From assembly GCA_903910005.1 (NCBI GenBank), contig CAIVXW010000260.1, forward strand, positions 1 to 14,320: a stretch of DNA of 14,320 bases. Direction: 5' to 3'. The notes below the pieces were generated by a model. The model was not told the origin of the DNA. It did not search any database and was given only the letters and a program-made list of their open reading frames with translations. Source of the DNA: an uncultured Methylococcaceae bacterium. Lineage in GTDB: Bacteria > Pseudomonadota > Gammaproteobacteria > Methylococcales > Methylococcaceae. The translations under genes were made by a program, and so were the position numbers. Positions 6,877 to 14,012 of the stretch are shown here, one piece after another (position 1 is the stretch's first letter; the number at the start of each line of letters is the position of its first letter).

Positions 6877-7693
6877 CCCGCGTATCTGGGCCTTCGCGCT
6901 GGCGGGCCTGTTTCACGGGCTGATTCTGACAACCCTGGTAAACCCGCTGCCCCCGCCGGTGCGGGCCAGACCGCATACCCTGGAGGTGCAACTGGCGGTC
7001 ATGCCGTCTGCGCCACCGGTTGCTGCAGTTGCAGCACCGGTTCAGCCACAGGCGGTGGCCCGCCCGGAAGCACCCGACCCCGCCCCGCCGCCGGTTGTGC
7101 GGCAGGTGCGGCAGGTGCGGCAGGTGCGGCAGGTGCGGCCTGAGCCGGTGGCAGCGGTTCGTCACCCGGCAGAAAAACCGGCACCGAAAAAACCGGCCCC
7201 TGCCCTGATGCCGCTGCCCGCCCCCGTCGCACCTGCGCCGGTCAAGCGGCTGGATGCCGGTTTGCTGGGTCAACAGATCGCTGAATTGTCCGAAGCCTTC
7301 AACCGTGGCAACCTGAATCGGGTGGCAGCCCGCAAGGCAACGGCCATTGAGTCACTCAGCGTACCGAAATACAAGACAGCCGCCTACGAACAGGCCTGGC
7401 AAAGCAAGGTTGAACGGGTCGGCAACCTCAATTATCCGGAGGTGGCCCGTAAGAACAGGCTGTCAGGCACCCTGAAGCTGAGCGTCAGCCTCAGGGCCGA
7501 TGGCTCCATAGAGACCATCAGCATTCGCCAGTCGTCCGGTCATCCGGAACTCGACGAAGCAGCGGCCCGTATCGTTCGCCTGGCTGCCCCCTATGCCCGT
7601 TTTCCCGACGAATTCAGGGCTCAAACCGACCTTCTGGTCATCACCCGCACCTGGCGGTTTTTGGACGATTTCAGGCTACAGGCCATTCCCTGA
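6857..7693 (+). CDS. TonB-family energy transducer
   Basis: From a GTG at 6857 this gives 278 residues in the TonB layout. There is a short cytoplasmic tip, one transmembrane segment at about 10-28 (WAFALAGLFHGLILTTLV), a Pro/Ala/Val-rich periplasmic spacer from about 30 to 130, and a TonB C-terminal domain at about 190-270 (NYPEVARKNRLSGTLKLSVS, DGSIETISIRQSSGHPELDEAA). TonB proteins pass energy from ExbB/ExbD to outer-membrane receptors. No exbB or exbD is nearby. The position before yqgE/yqgF/pyrR matches Pseudomonas tonB3, which is linked to twitching motility, so a role other than iron uptake is possible. The spacer holds a VRQ tandem repeat. The frame is open further upstream inside nusB; ATG 6818 is an alternative start, but GTG 6857 puts the membrane segment at the usual distance. 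Confidence 0.88.
   Translation: MLSKLSDPRIWAFALAGLFHGLILTTLVNPLPPPVRARPHTLEVQLAVMPSAPPVAAVAAPVQPQAVARPEAPDPAPPPVVRQVRQVRQVRQVRPEPVAAVRHPAEKPAPKKPAPALMPLPAPVAPAPVKRLDAGLLGQQIAELSEAFNRGNLNRVAARKATAIESLSVPKYKTAAYEQAWQSKVERVGNLNYPEVARKNRLSGTLKLSVSLRADGSIETISIRQSSGHPELDEAAARIVRLAAPYARFPDEFRAQTDLLVITRTWRFLDDFRLQAIP
7097..7138 (+). repeat. 9-base in-frame tandem repeat encoding Val-Arg-Gln
   Basis: GTGCGGCAG occurs four times without a change (7097-7132), followed by a partial copy GTGCGG. It encodes VRQ four times and then VR within the Pro-rich spacer of the TonB-like protein, residues about 81-94. The exact identity of the copies at DNA level suggests recent slippage. Copy changes would keep the reading frame and only alter spacer length and charge. 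Confidence 0.9.
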
Positions 7694-7719
7694 TTTTCTT
7701 TATGGTGAACCCTTAGGAC

Positions 7720-8286
7720 ATGATCGAACAGCTAGACAATTTTACCAATCAGTTTCTGATAGCCATGCCGGGACTGAACGACCCTGCCTTCGCCCGCACG
7801 GTAACCTATGTGTGTCAGCACACGGCGGAAGGAGCCCTGGGCATTATCGTCAACCGGCCCTCCGATATGACCCTGGGTGACATCATGCTGCAAATGAGCA
7901 TTGAGGTGACCGATCCCGCCATCCATGCCATTCCGGTGTATCACGGCGGGCCGGTTCATCCCGAGCGGGGATTTGTCCTGCATGAGCCGCTCGGACACTG
8001 GGATTCGACCATGAACATTTCACCGGAAGTGGCCTTGACCACCTCCCGCGACATTCTCGAAGCCCTGAGTGTGGGAGAAGGCCCGCAGCGGGTGTTGATC
8101 GCCCTGGGCTATGCCGGCTGGGCACAGGGGCAACTGGAACGCGAGATGGCAGAAAACGCCTGGCTGAATACACCGGCCTCGTCCACGGTGCTGTTTGATC
8201 GACCCTCGACCCAACGCTGGAAGGCGGCAGCCGGACTGCTTGGGGTAAACATAGGCCTGCTGACCCTGCAGGCAGGACATGCCTGA
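7720..8286 (+). CDS. yqgE: YqgE/AlgH family protein (DUF179)
   Basis: This 188-residue protein matches E. coli YqgE through its length. Blocks are NQFLIAMPGLNDPAFARTV (11-29), GALGIIVNRP, the PVYHGGPVHPERGFVLH centre, LTTSRDILEAL, ALGYAGWAQGQLEREMAENAW, and the C-terminal LLGVNIGLLTLQAGHA. The molecular function of the family is unsettled. AlgH was named for an effect on alginate genes in Pseudomonas, and the fold is known, but no enzyme activity is established. The gene sits 26 bases after tonB-like, with a TTAGGA just before ATG 7720, and overlaps yqgF by 8 bases. The order tonB, yqgE, yqgF, pyrR is conserved in pseudomonads. Confidence 0.95.
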   Translation: MIEQLDNFTNQFLIAMPGLNDPAFARTVTYVCQHTAEGALGIIVNRPSDMTLGDIMLQMSIEVTDPAIHAIPVYHGGPVHPERGFVLHEPLGHWDSTMNISPEVALTTSRDILEALSVGEGPQRVLIALGYAGWAQGQLEREMAENAWLNTPASSTVLFDRPSTQRWKAAAGLLGVNIGLLTLQAGHA

Positions 8287-8767
8287 CATGACAGAACACG
8301 GCAACAACACCTACCTTGGTTTTGATTATGGCGAAAGGAACATCGGCGTAGCGGTAGGCCAGCGCATTACCGGTACCGCCACTGAACTGGAAACCATCCG
8401 GGTCACCAGCGGAGCCGCCCTGTGGGGGGCCGTCATCCGTTTGACCGAAACCTGGAAGCCGGCGGCCTTCGTGGTCGGCATGCCATACCATCCGGATGGC
8501 GAGGAAAATCCCATCGTACAACCCATCAGAGCCTTTTGTGCCGAGCTGGAGCAACGCTTCCAGCGACCGGTCTACACCATGAACGAAACCCTGTCGACCC
8601 GCGAATCACGCACCATTTTTTACGCGCAGCGGCAACCCCTGCGACAAAATCAACGCCCCAGCCAGCGTGCTACCCAGTTTACCGACGTCAAGGACCAGAT
8701 GGCGGCCAAACTGATCCTGCAAACCTGGCTGACCCACACGCCGGAGCGCAATGCCGATGTTGTCTGA
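8279..8767 (+). CDS. yqgF: YqgF/RuvX family RNase H-fold nuclease, pre-16S rRNA processing
   Basis: YqgF proteins have an RNase H-like fold and act in maturation of the 16S rRNA 5' end; resolvase activity has also been proposed (RuvX). The first catalytic acid is in YLGFDYGERNIGVAVGQRITG, with Asp16 when counted from ATG 8279. VVGMPYHPDGEENP is the second block, ETLSTRES the third (Glu in NETLST), and VKDQMAAKLIL carries the final Asp. The stretch between the last two blocks is somewhat longer and richer in Gln/Arg than in E. coli. Length is 162 residues from ATG 8279, which overlaps the yqgE stop; ATG 8288 is an equally possible start. It overlaps pyrR by 17 bases. Confidence 0.93.
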   Translation: MPDMTEHGNNTYLGFDYGERNIGVAVGQRITGTATELETIRVTSGAALWGAVIRLTETWKPAAFVVGMPYHPDGEENPIVQPIRAFCAELEQRFQRPVYTMNETLSTRESRTIFYAQRQPLRQNQRPSQRATQFTDVKDQMAAKLILQTWLTHTPERNADVV

Positions 8768-9278
8768 AACCTGCCTTGATCCTGATCGGTTGCTGGATCG
8801 GCTGGAAGCCGACCTGAGGGACACCCTGCGTGAGCGTGGTCTGGACGATCCGGCCATGATCGGCATCCATACCGGTGGCGGCTGGATTGCACAGCGATTA
8901 CACCAGCGACTGGGGTTGACCGACCCGCTCGGGCTGCTCGACATTTCCTTCTACCGGGATGATTTTTCCCAGATCGGCATGCACCCCGAAGTCAAACCCA
9001 GCCACCTGCCGTTTCGGGTAGAAGGCCGCAACATTGTGCTGATCGACGACGTGATTCACACCGGTCGCACCATCCGGGCCGCCCTCAATGAAATTTTCGA
9101 CTACGGTCGCCCGGCCCACATCATACTGGGTGTTCTGATCGACCGGGATGGTCGCCAGATTCCGCTGCAACCCGATTGCCGGGGCGGACAACTCACACCG
9201 GGCACGGGGCAGCGGGTCAATCTGGGCGGCCCCGATCCCCTCACCCTGACCCTGACCGGCATCCCTCCATCCTCATGA
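8751..9278 (+). CDS. pyrR: PyrR, bifunctional pyrimidine regulator / uracil phosphoribosyltransferase
   Basis: This type I phosphoribosyltransferase-fold protein has 175 residues. The PRPP-binding loop VLIDDVIHTGRT lies at 96-107, preceded by the flexible-loop region SFYRDDFSQIG. In Bacillus PyrR binds pyr mRNA and causes attenuation. In Pseudomonas-type gammaproteobacteria pyrR stands directly upstream of pyrB, as here, and its regulatory role is less clear. I see no attenuator hairpin before pyrB; the pyrR stop overlaps the pyrB ATG, which leaves no leader. Any PyrR control must therefore act at another site. ATG 8757 is an alternative start two codons later. Both starts lie within the end of yqgF. 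Confidence 0.94.
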   Translation: MPMLSETCLDPDRLLDRLEADLRDTLRERGLDDPAMIGIHTGGGWIAQRLHQRLGLTDPLGLLDISFYRDDFSQIGMHPEVKPSHLPFRVEGRNIVLIDDVIHTGRTIRAALNEIFDYGRPAHIILGVLIDRDGRQIPLQPDCRGGQLTPGTGQRVNLGGPDPLTLTLTGIPPSS

Positions 9279-10267
9279 TTCACCCCCCTGCCCTCCCCCA
9301 CGGCCTGCAACTCACGGCCGACGGTCGACTCCGGCATTTTCTGACGGTGGAAGGCCTGAGCCGGGAACTGCTGACCCGGATCATGGACACCGCCGAATCT
9401 TTCGCCAGCGTCACCGAGCAGTCGGTTAAAAAGGTGCCCCTGCTGCGCGGCAAAACCGTCGTCAACCTGTTTTTTGAAACCAGCACCCGCACCCGAACCA
9501 CCTTTGAACTGGCCGCCAAGCGATTGTCAGCCGACGTCCTCAACATCAATGTGGCCACCTCGGCTACCAGCAAGGGCGAAAGTCTGCTGGACACCATCCG
9601 TAATCTGGAAGCCATGCACGTCGACATGTTTGTCGTGCGTCATGACGAAAGCGGGGCTGCCCATTTCATTGCCCGCCAGGTGGCTCCCCATATCAGCGTC
9701 ATCAATGCCGGTGACGGCTGGCATGCCCATCCCACTCAGGCCATGCTGGACATGTTTACCATTCGCCGCCTCAAGCAACGGTTTGAAGGGCTCAAGGTCG
9801 CCATCGTGGGAGACATCTTTCACTCGCGGGTCGCCCGTTCCGATATTCATGCCCTGCGGATACTGGGTGTCAGGGACATCCGGGTAGTGGCACCCCGCAC
9901 CCTGCTGCCGACCGACATCGCAACACTCGGCGTAACCCCGTACTGTGATCTGGATGAGGGCATCCGTGACACCGACGTCATCATCATGCTGCGGTTACAA
10001 AAGGAGCGGATGAGTGGTGCGTTCATTCCCAGCCTGCACGAGTATTTCAGCCGTTTCGGTCTTACCGACAGTCGTCTGGTGCATGCCCGGCCCGATGTCA
10101 TCATCATGCATCCGGGGCCCATCAATCGGGGAGTTGAAATTGATTCCGCCGTGGCCGATGGCTCCCGCTCGGTGATCCTGCAACAGGTCAGCCACGGCAT
10201 TGCCGTCCGCATGGCCGTCATGTCCATGGCAATGCAACCCGCCATCACCCCGGAGAAAACAACATGA
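9275..10267 (+). CDS. pyrB: Aspartate carbamoyltransferase, catalytic chain
   Basis: PyrB joins carbamoyl phosphate and aspartate to give carbamoyl aspartate, the committed step of pyrimidine synthesis. From ATG 9275 it has 330 residues (E. coli 311, Pseudomonas about 334). The carbamoyl phosphate motif FFETSTRTRT is at 66-75. The substrate loop SATSKGESL is at 96-104, VRHDESGAA follows at 121-129, HPTQ lies at 152-155, and RLQKERM plus HPGPINRGVEI occur near the C-terminus. The N-terminal extension of about 20 residues is of the kind seen in pseudomonad ATCases that form a dodecamer with PyrC'. No pyrI regulatory chain is nearby. Overlaps of 4 bases on each side (ATGA) couple pyrR, pyrB and pyrC'. 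Confidence 0.97.
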   Translation: MIHPPALPHGLQLTADGRLRHFLTVEGLSRELLTRIMDTAESFASVTEQSVKKVPLLRGKTVVNLFFETSTRTRTTFELAAKRLSADVLNINVATSATSKGESLLDTIRNLEAMHVDMFVVRHDESGAAHFIARQVAPHISVINAGDGWHAHPTQAMLDMFTIRRLKQRFEGLKVAIVGDIFHSRVARSDIHALRILGVRDIRVVAPRTLLPTDIATLGVTPYCDLDEGIRDTDVIIMLRLQKERMSGAFIPSLHEYFSRFGLTDSRLVHARPDVIIMHPGPINRGVEIDSAVADGSRSVILQQVSHGIAVRMAVMSMAMQPAITPEKTT

Positions 10268-11574
10268 GTACCCCGAAGGAGCGTGTCATCATTCGGGGCG
10301 GACGGGTCATTGATCCGGCCAACGCCGTGGATGACACCCTGAATGTCTGCCTGGCCGGTGGCCGGGTCGTTTCGGTTGGACACTGTCCGGACGGGTTTCA
10401 GGCCGACCTTGAACTGGATGCGACCGGGCTGGTGGTCTGTCCCGGTTTGATTGATCTTGCGGCCCGACCGGGAGAACCGGGCCTGGAACACAAGGCGACC
10501 ATTGCCAGCGAAACCCGGGCTGCTGCCGCCGCCGGCATCACCACCCTGTGCTGTATGCCCGATACCCGGCCAACCCTGGACACTGCCGCCGTGGTCAATC
10601 TGGTGAAAGAGCGGGCCAGCCTGGCGGGCAAGGTGAAGGTTTTGCCAATCGGGGCACTGACCCGAGGTCTGAACGGCAAGGATCTGAGCGACATGAGTGC
10701 CCTGAAGCAGGCCGGTTGTCTGGCAGTGAGCAATGCCTACGCCGCCGTCATCAACCCGCTGGTGTTGCGGCGAGCCCTGGAATATGCCGCCAGTTATGAT
10801 CTGCTGGTCATCCTCCGTCCGGAAGACCCCCATCTGGCCAATCAGGGCTGTGTGCATGAAGGAGCCATCGCTACCCGCCTGGGGTTGCCCGGCATTCCCC
10901 ATGCGGCTGAAACCGTGGCTGTGGCCCAGGTACTGGCCCTGATTGAGGACACCGGTGTGCGGGTGCATTTTTCGCAAATCAGTTCGGGGCGTGCCGTTCA
11001 GATGATTCGGGTCGCCCGCACACAGGGAATTCGGGTAACGGCCGATGTTGCCGCCCATCAGTTGCAATGGACCGACGCCTGCGTCGAGGATTTTGACCCG
11101 CTCTACCACCTGCGTCCGCCCCTGCGTACCGAGGCCGACCGGCTGGCATTGTGTCAAGGGGTGCAGGAAGGCGTCATCGCCGCCATCTGCTCTGCCCATC
11201 AACCCCATGAACCGGATGCCAAGCGGGATACCTTTCCGGCCACGGAGCCTGGCATCGCCGCTCTGGAAACCCTCCTGCCCCTGACGCTTGATCAGGTGAC
11301 CCGGGGCTCGCTGGACATCATGACCGCACTGGCCGCCCTGACCTCGCAGCCGGCCCGTATTCTGGGCCTTGAGAGCGGACACCTGAGTCCCGGTGCCCCG
11401 GCGGATCTCTGCCTGTTCGATCCTGCCGCAACCTGGACGGTTAACGCAGAGACCTGGCACAGTCAGGGCCGCAACACGCCCTACTGGGGCTGTTGCCTGC
11501 AGGGGCGGGTCAGATACACACTGATTGACGGCTGCCTGGTGGGTAACTGGACTGGCATCCATACGCAACGCTGA
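10264..11574 (+). CDS. pyrX: Non-catalytic dihydroorotase homologue (PyrC'/PyrX), ATCase partner
   Basis: The 436-residue amidohydrolase-fold protein belongs to the type I dihydroorotase family but has lost its active site. The metal motif PGLIDxHxHxREPG reads PGLIDLAARPGEPG (60-73), so both His are replaced (Ala66, Arg68) and the substrate-binding Arg is Gly70. The HCED segment reads RPED (185-188), and the catalytic Asp of TDHAPH is Ala311 (SAHQPH). One HxS-type His (235) and the MPxTxP segment remain. In Pseudomonas such a pseudo-dihydroorotase is encoded next to pyrB and is needed for assembly of the ATCase dodecamer. The 4-base overlap with pyrB fits this role. A functional PyrC should be encoded elsewhere. 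Homology is clear; the structural role is inferred from the Pseudomonas case. Confidence 0.92.
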   Translation: MSTPKERVIIRGGRVIDPANAVDDTLNVCLAGGRVVSVGHCPDGFQADLELDATGLVVCPGLIDLAARPGEPGLEHKATIASETRAAAAAGITTLCCMPDTRPTLDTAAVVNLVKERASLAGKVKVLPIGALTRGLNGKDLSDMSALKQAGCLAVSNAYAAVINPLVLRRALEYAASYDLLVILRPEDPHLANQGCVHEGAIATRLGLPGIPHAAETVAVAQVLALIEDTGVRVHFSQISSGRAVQMIRVARTQGIRVTADVAAHQLQWTDACVEDFDPLYHLRPPLRTEADRLALCQGVQEGVIAAICSAHQPHEPDAKRDTFPATEPGIAALETLLPLTLDQVTRGSLDIMTALAALTSQPARILGLESGHLSPGAPADLCLFDPAATWTVNAETWHSQGRNTPYWGCCLQGRVRYTLIDGCLVGNWTGIHTQR

Positions 11575-11809
11575 AGGTTCGGAGTATACTCTCCCTGACC
11601 CCTGTTTCGGGTCACTACTAATCCGGGAGATGGCCGGGCTGGCCCGGTTCATCAACCAGCCAATAATAAATTACGTGAATTCGGGACAAGGCGCGGGGCA
11701 GGTGCGAACGGCGAATGGCCGCGTTCCCGGCACACCACTCGCCATTCACCGCTGACCATTCACTCTGTCCTTAACCCGAACTGACGTTAAATTCTGGAGA
11801 ACTCAAAAC
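11575..11809. other. Gene-free region after the pyrimidine genes, with stem-loops
   Basis: The 235 bases between pyrC' and the MOSC gene contain the perfect palindrome GAGTATACTC (11582-11591). A hairpin TGACCC/GGGTCA with a 7-base loop follows at 11596-11614. A longer hairpin at 11629-11653 pairs GATG..GCCGGG with CCCGGT..CATC with one bulge. None is followed by a T-run, so they are not standard intrinsic terminators, although they could mark the 3' end of the pyr transcript. The second half is the palindromic repeat, copy B. A GGAGA ribosome binding site at 11796-11800 serves the MOSC gene. Confidence 0.5.
11667..11793. repeat. MITE-like palindromic repeat, copy B, with inverted ends
   Basis: The left end reads TTACGTGAATTCGGGAC (11671-11687). 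The right end, reversed, reads TTAACGTCAGTTCGGG (from 11775-11790), so the element has imperfect terminal inverted repeats of about 17-20 bases. Inside, GGCGAATGGC (11710-11719) pairs with GCCATTCACC (11741-11750), and a further CCATTCAC follows at 11756-11763. The same parts, GAATTCGGG ends and CCATTCACC units, make up copy A at 158-262. It has no coding capacity. Its right end stops just before the MOSC gene's ribosome binding site. Confidence 0.5.
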
Positions 11810-12658
11810 ATGTCAACGTCAAATCCTGTGATCGCCTCGCTGTGGCGTTATCCGGTCAAGTCCATGATGGGAGAAGAACTCAATGCCGCCGAAGTGACGC
11901 CGGGCGGTATCTGGGGTGACCGGGCCCATGCCCTGGTCGATACCCGCACTGATCGGGTAATCAGTGCCAAAAACCCGCGCAAGTGGCCGGACTTTTTTGC
12001 CTGGCACGCCCGTTACAGTCGCCCCCATGACAGCAGTACCGGACTGGCACCGGTCTGGATTCAACTGCCTGACGGCCGTAGCGTGAGCAGCGAGGATGCC
12101 GCACTGGACTCAATCCTGTCTGCCGCCCTGAACGCGGAAGTCAGCCTGCGACGGGTGGCTCCGCGTAACCCGATGCTGGAACAATACTGGCCCGAGCGGG
12201 AGGGTGAGGCAGAAGACATCACCCAGGAGGCCATGGCCGGTGCCGCACCGGACGGTACCTTCTTCGATTACGCCACGCTCCACATCCTGACCACGGCCAC
12301 CCTGGCCAGTCTGCAGGCCCTGTATCCCGGCAGCCGCTTTGAAACCCGCCGGTTTCGTCCCAACCTGGTCATCGCCACCGCGCCCGACCAGACCGGTTTT
12401 GTCGAAAATGACTGGGTGGGGCGCACCCTGTATCTGGGTGATGAGGTCGTTCTGCAGGTGACCGATCCCTGTCCCCGTTGTGTGATGCCCACCCTGGCCC
12501 AGGGTGACCTGCCGCGTGACCCGGATATCATGCGGGCCATCATGCACAACAGCGTCAGGGTTCCCTTCCTGGACAAACCCCTTCCCAGCACCGGGGTCTA
12601 TGCCCGGGTCATTCAGGGCGGCAAGGTGCTGCGCGGTGCAGCGGTTCGGGTGGAATAG
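11810..12658 (+). CDS. MOSC domain protein with N-terminal beta barrel
   Basis: The 282-residue protein has the two-part layout of the YcbX/mARC group. An MOSC N-terminal beta-barrel domain starts with the typical LWRYPVKSMMGEEL (11-24) and GDRAHALVD. The MOSC domain itself extends to the C-terminus. Its conserved cysteine motif PCPRC is at 220-224, followed by VMPT and PSTGVYARVIQGG. MOSC proteins bind molybdenum cofactor and take part in reductase or sulfur-carrier reactions; the substrate cannot be told from sequence. There is no ferredoxin domain like the one at the C-terminus of YcbX. A GGAGA site 9 bases upstream supports ATG 11810. The next gene follows after 10 bases, and moaD/moaE lie further down, so a molybdenum-cofactor theme is likely. 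Confidence 0.92.
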   Translation: MSTSNPVIASLWRYPVKSMMGEELNAAEVTPGGIWGDRAHALVDTRTDRVISAKNPRKWPDFFAWHARYSRPHDSSTGLAPVWIQLPDGRSVSSEDAALDSILSAALNAEVSLRRVAPRNPMLEQYWPEREGEAEDITQEAMAGAAPDGTFFDYATLHILTTATLASLQALYPGSRFETRRFRPNLVIATAPDQTGFVENDWVGRTLYLGDEVVLQVTDPCPRCVMPTLAQGDLPRDPDIMRAIMHNSVRVPFLDKPLPSTGVYARVIQGGKVLRGAAVRVE

Positions 12659-12668
12659 GTTATACGTC

Positions 12669-13238
12669 TTGATACGCGAGATCATCCTGACCACGATCTC
12701 TGCCGATGGTACGCCCCACATCGCCCCCATGGGGGTGCATGTGGCGGCGGATCACCTGCGGATTCTGCCATTCAAACCGTCCATTACACTCGACAACCTG
12801 CTGGCAACCGGCAGTGCCGTCATCAACCGGGTGGATGACGTACGGGTTTTTGCCGGTTGCGTCACCGGTCGCCAACGCGACTGGCCCCTGACCGCCGCCA
12901 CCCGGGTGGCGGCACCGCGTCTGGTCTCGGCTCCGGGCCATACCGAAGTGGAACTGTTCCGGGTCGAGGAGGATCCGGTACGACCGGTGCTTTATTGCCA
13001 CAGCGTACACGAAGCCGAACGGCAGGCTTTTGCCGGATTCAACCGTGCCCAGTTTTCGGTACTGGAGGCGGCCATACTGGTTACCCGACTGAACCGTCTG
13101 CCCCGGGCCAAGGTGGACAGCGAACTGGCTTATCTGGCCATCGGACTGGAAAAAACCGCGGGCCCGGCGGAACGGGAGGCCTGGGGCTGGCTGCTGGATG
13201 CGGTCACCCGGTTCTATCAGACCGGAGCGGCCTCATGA
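12669..13238 (+). CDS. DUF447 family protein, linked to methanofuran/tetrahydromethanopterin metabolism
   Basis: Residues 4-24 read EIILTTISADGTPHIAPMGV in outline, the hallmark start of DUF447, followed by PFKPSITLDNLLATGSAVIN (34-53). The family has an FMN-binding split-barrel-like fold and occurs in methanogens and in bacteria with tetrahydromethanopterin-linked C1 transfer. Its exact reaction is not established to my knowledge. The start is a TTG at 12669, 9 bases after an AGG, giving 189 residues; no ATG or GTG lies at a suitable place. The frame is open further upstream, but that stretch overlaps the MOSC gene and is unlike the family. The gene overlaps mfnB by 4 bases (ATGA), so the two products probably act in the same process. 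Confidence 0.88.
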   Translation: MIREIILTTISADGTPHIAPMGVHVAADHLRILPFKPSITLDNLLATGSAVINRVDDVRVFAGCVTGRQRDWPLTAATRVAAPRLVSAPGHTEVELFRVEEDPVRPVLYCHSVHEAERQAFAGFNRAQFSVLEAAILVTRLNRLPRAKVDSELAYLAIGLEKTAGPAEREAWGWLLDAVTRFYQTGAAS

Positions 13239-13966
13239 CCCGGATGCTGGCAAGCGTGGCCAATCTGGCCGAGGCCCGACTGATTGCCCGGGAACAGGTG
13301 GATTTCATCGACCTCAAGGAGCCGGCCCGGGGAGCCCTGGGCGGGCTGCCGCCGGATGCGGTGCGTCACATCATCGCAACCTTGAAACAGGACGGTTGCT
13401 GCGCCTGCTTCAGTGCCACGATTGGCGATTTGCCGCTGCTGCCCCGGCAGGTCATTCCAGCGGTCACCGCCATGGCCCGGACAGGTGTCGATTACGTCAA
13501 GATCGGCCTTTTCCCGGGAGGTGATGCGGACGGGGTGATCGGAGGGCTGGAACCACTGATGGCCGCTGGAACCCGGCTGATTGCCGTTCTGTTCGGGGAG
13601 GATCCGCTCGAAACCGGGTTGATTCAACGGCTGGATGCGGCGGGTTTCAGTGGCGTGATGCTGGACACCCGCAACAAACAACGTGGCTCACTGACGCAAC
13701 AGGTCAGCCCGGCACGTCTGCAAACCTTCATGACCACCGCCCGCACTACCGGCTTGCTGGTGGGGCTGGCCGGTTCACTGACCCCGGCTGACCTGCCGCA
13801 ATTACTGGCCCTCAAACCGGATTACCTGGGTTTTCGGGGAGCCTTGTGCCGGGGGGCACGCACGAGCGCACTGGAACCGGAGCGGGTCAGCCGGATTCGC
13901 CGGATTGTGGCAGGAGAAATCGGCTTTGCCGACACTCGCCTTGAAGACGCATACCGTTTAGAATGA
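13235..13966 (+). CDS. mfnB: (5-formylfuran-3-yl)methyl phosphate synthase
   Basis: MfnB (DUF556) condenses two glyceraldehyde-3-phosphate molecules into the furan precursor of methanofuran. In methylotrophic bacteria this leads to the methanofuran analogue used by the formyltransferase/hydrolase complex for formaldehyde oxidation. The 243-residue TIM-barrel protein keeps the Schiff-base and catalytic residues known from Methanocaldococcus jannaschii MfnB. Lys28 lies in FIDLKEPARGALGG, Lys89 in DYVKIGLF, and Asp144 in VMLDT. SATIGDLP (60-67) and the phosphate-binding GLAGSLTPADL and GFRGALC segments are also present. The start ATG overlaps the DUF447 stop. moaD follows after 46 bases. This gene is the strongest pointer to C1 metabolism in the organism. 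Confidence 0.94.
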   Translation: MTRMLASVANLAEARLIAREQVDFIDLKEPARGALGGLPPDAVRHIIATLKQDGCCACFSATIGDLPLLPRQVIPAVTAMARTGVDYVKIGLFPGGDADGVIGGLEPLMAAGTRLIAVLFGEDPLETGLIQRLDAAGFSGVMLDTRNKQRGSLTQQVSPARLQTFMTTARTTGLLVGLAGSLTPADLPQLLALKPDYLGFRGALCRGARTSALEPERVSRIRRIVAGEIGFADTRLEDAYRLE

Positions 13967-14012
13967 CGCCTTCGCCCTTACGCTGCATTATCCCGACAAC
14001 GTTATTCCGGTC

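Noticed and set aside
7097..7138. CRISPR-like short repeats
   Set aside because: The units are 9 bases, directly adjacent, in frame and without spacers; they encode VRQ in a TonB spacer.
9200..9280. PyrR attenuator before pyrB
   Set aside because: The pyrR stop overlaps the pyrB start, leaving no leader, and I saw no anti-antiterminator/terminator set there.
9847..11655. 602-codon open frame on the minus strand opposite pyrB and pyrC'
   Set aside because: It lies antisense to two genes with clear family motifs. Its translation is rich in Gly, Gln, His and Arg without domains, as expected from the opposite strand of GC-rich coding sequence.
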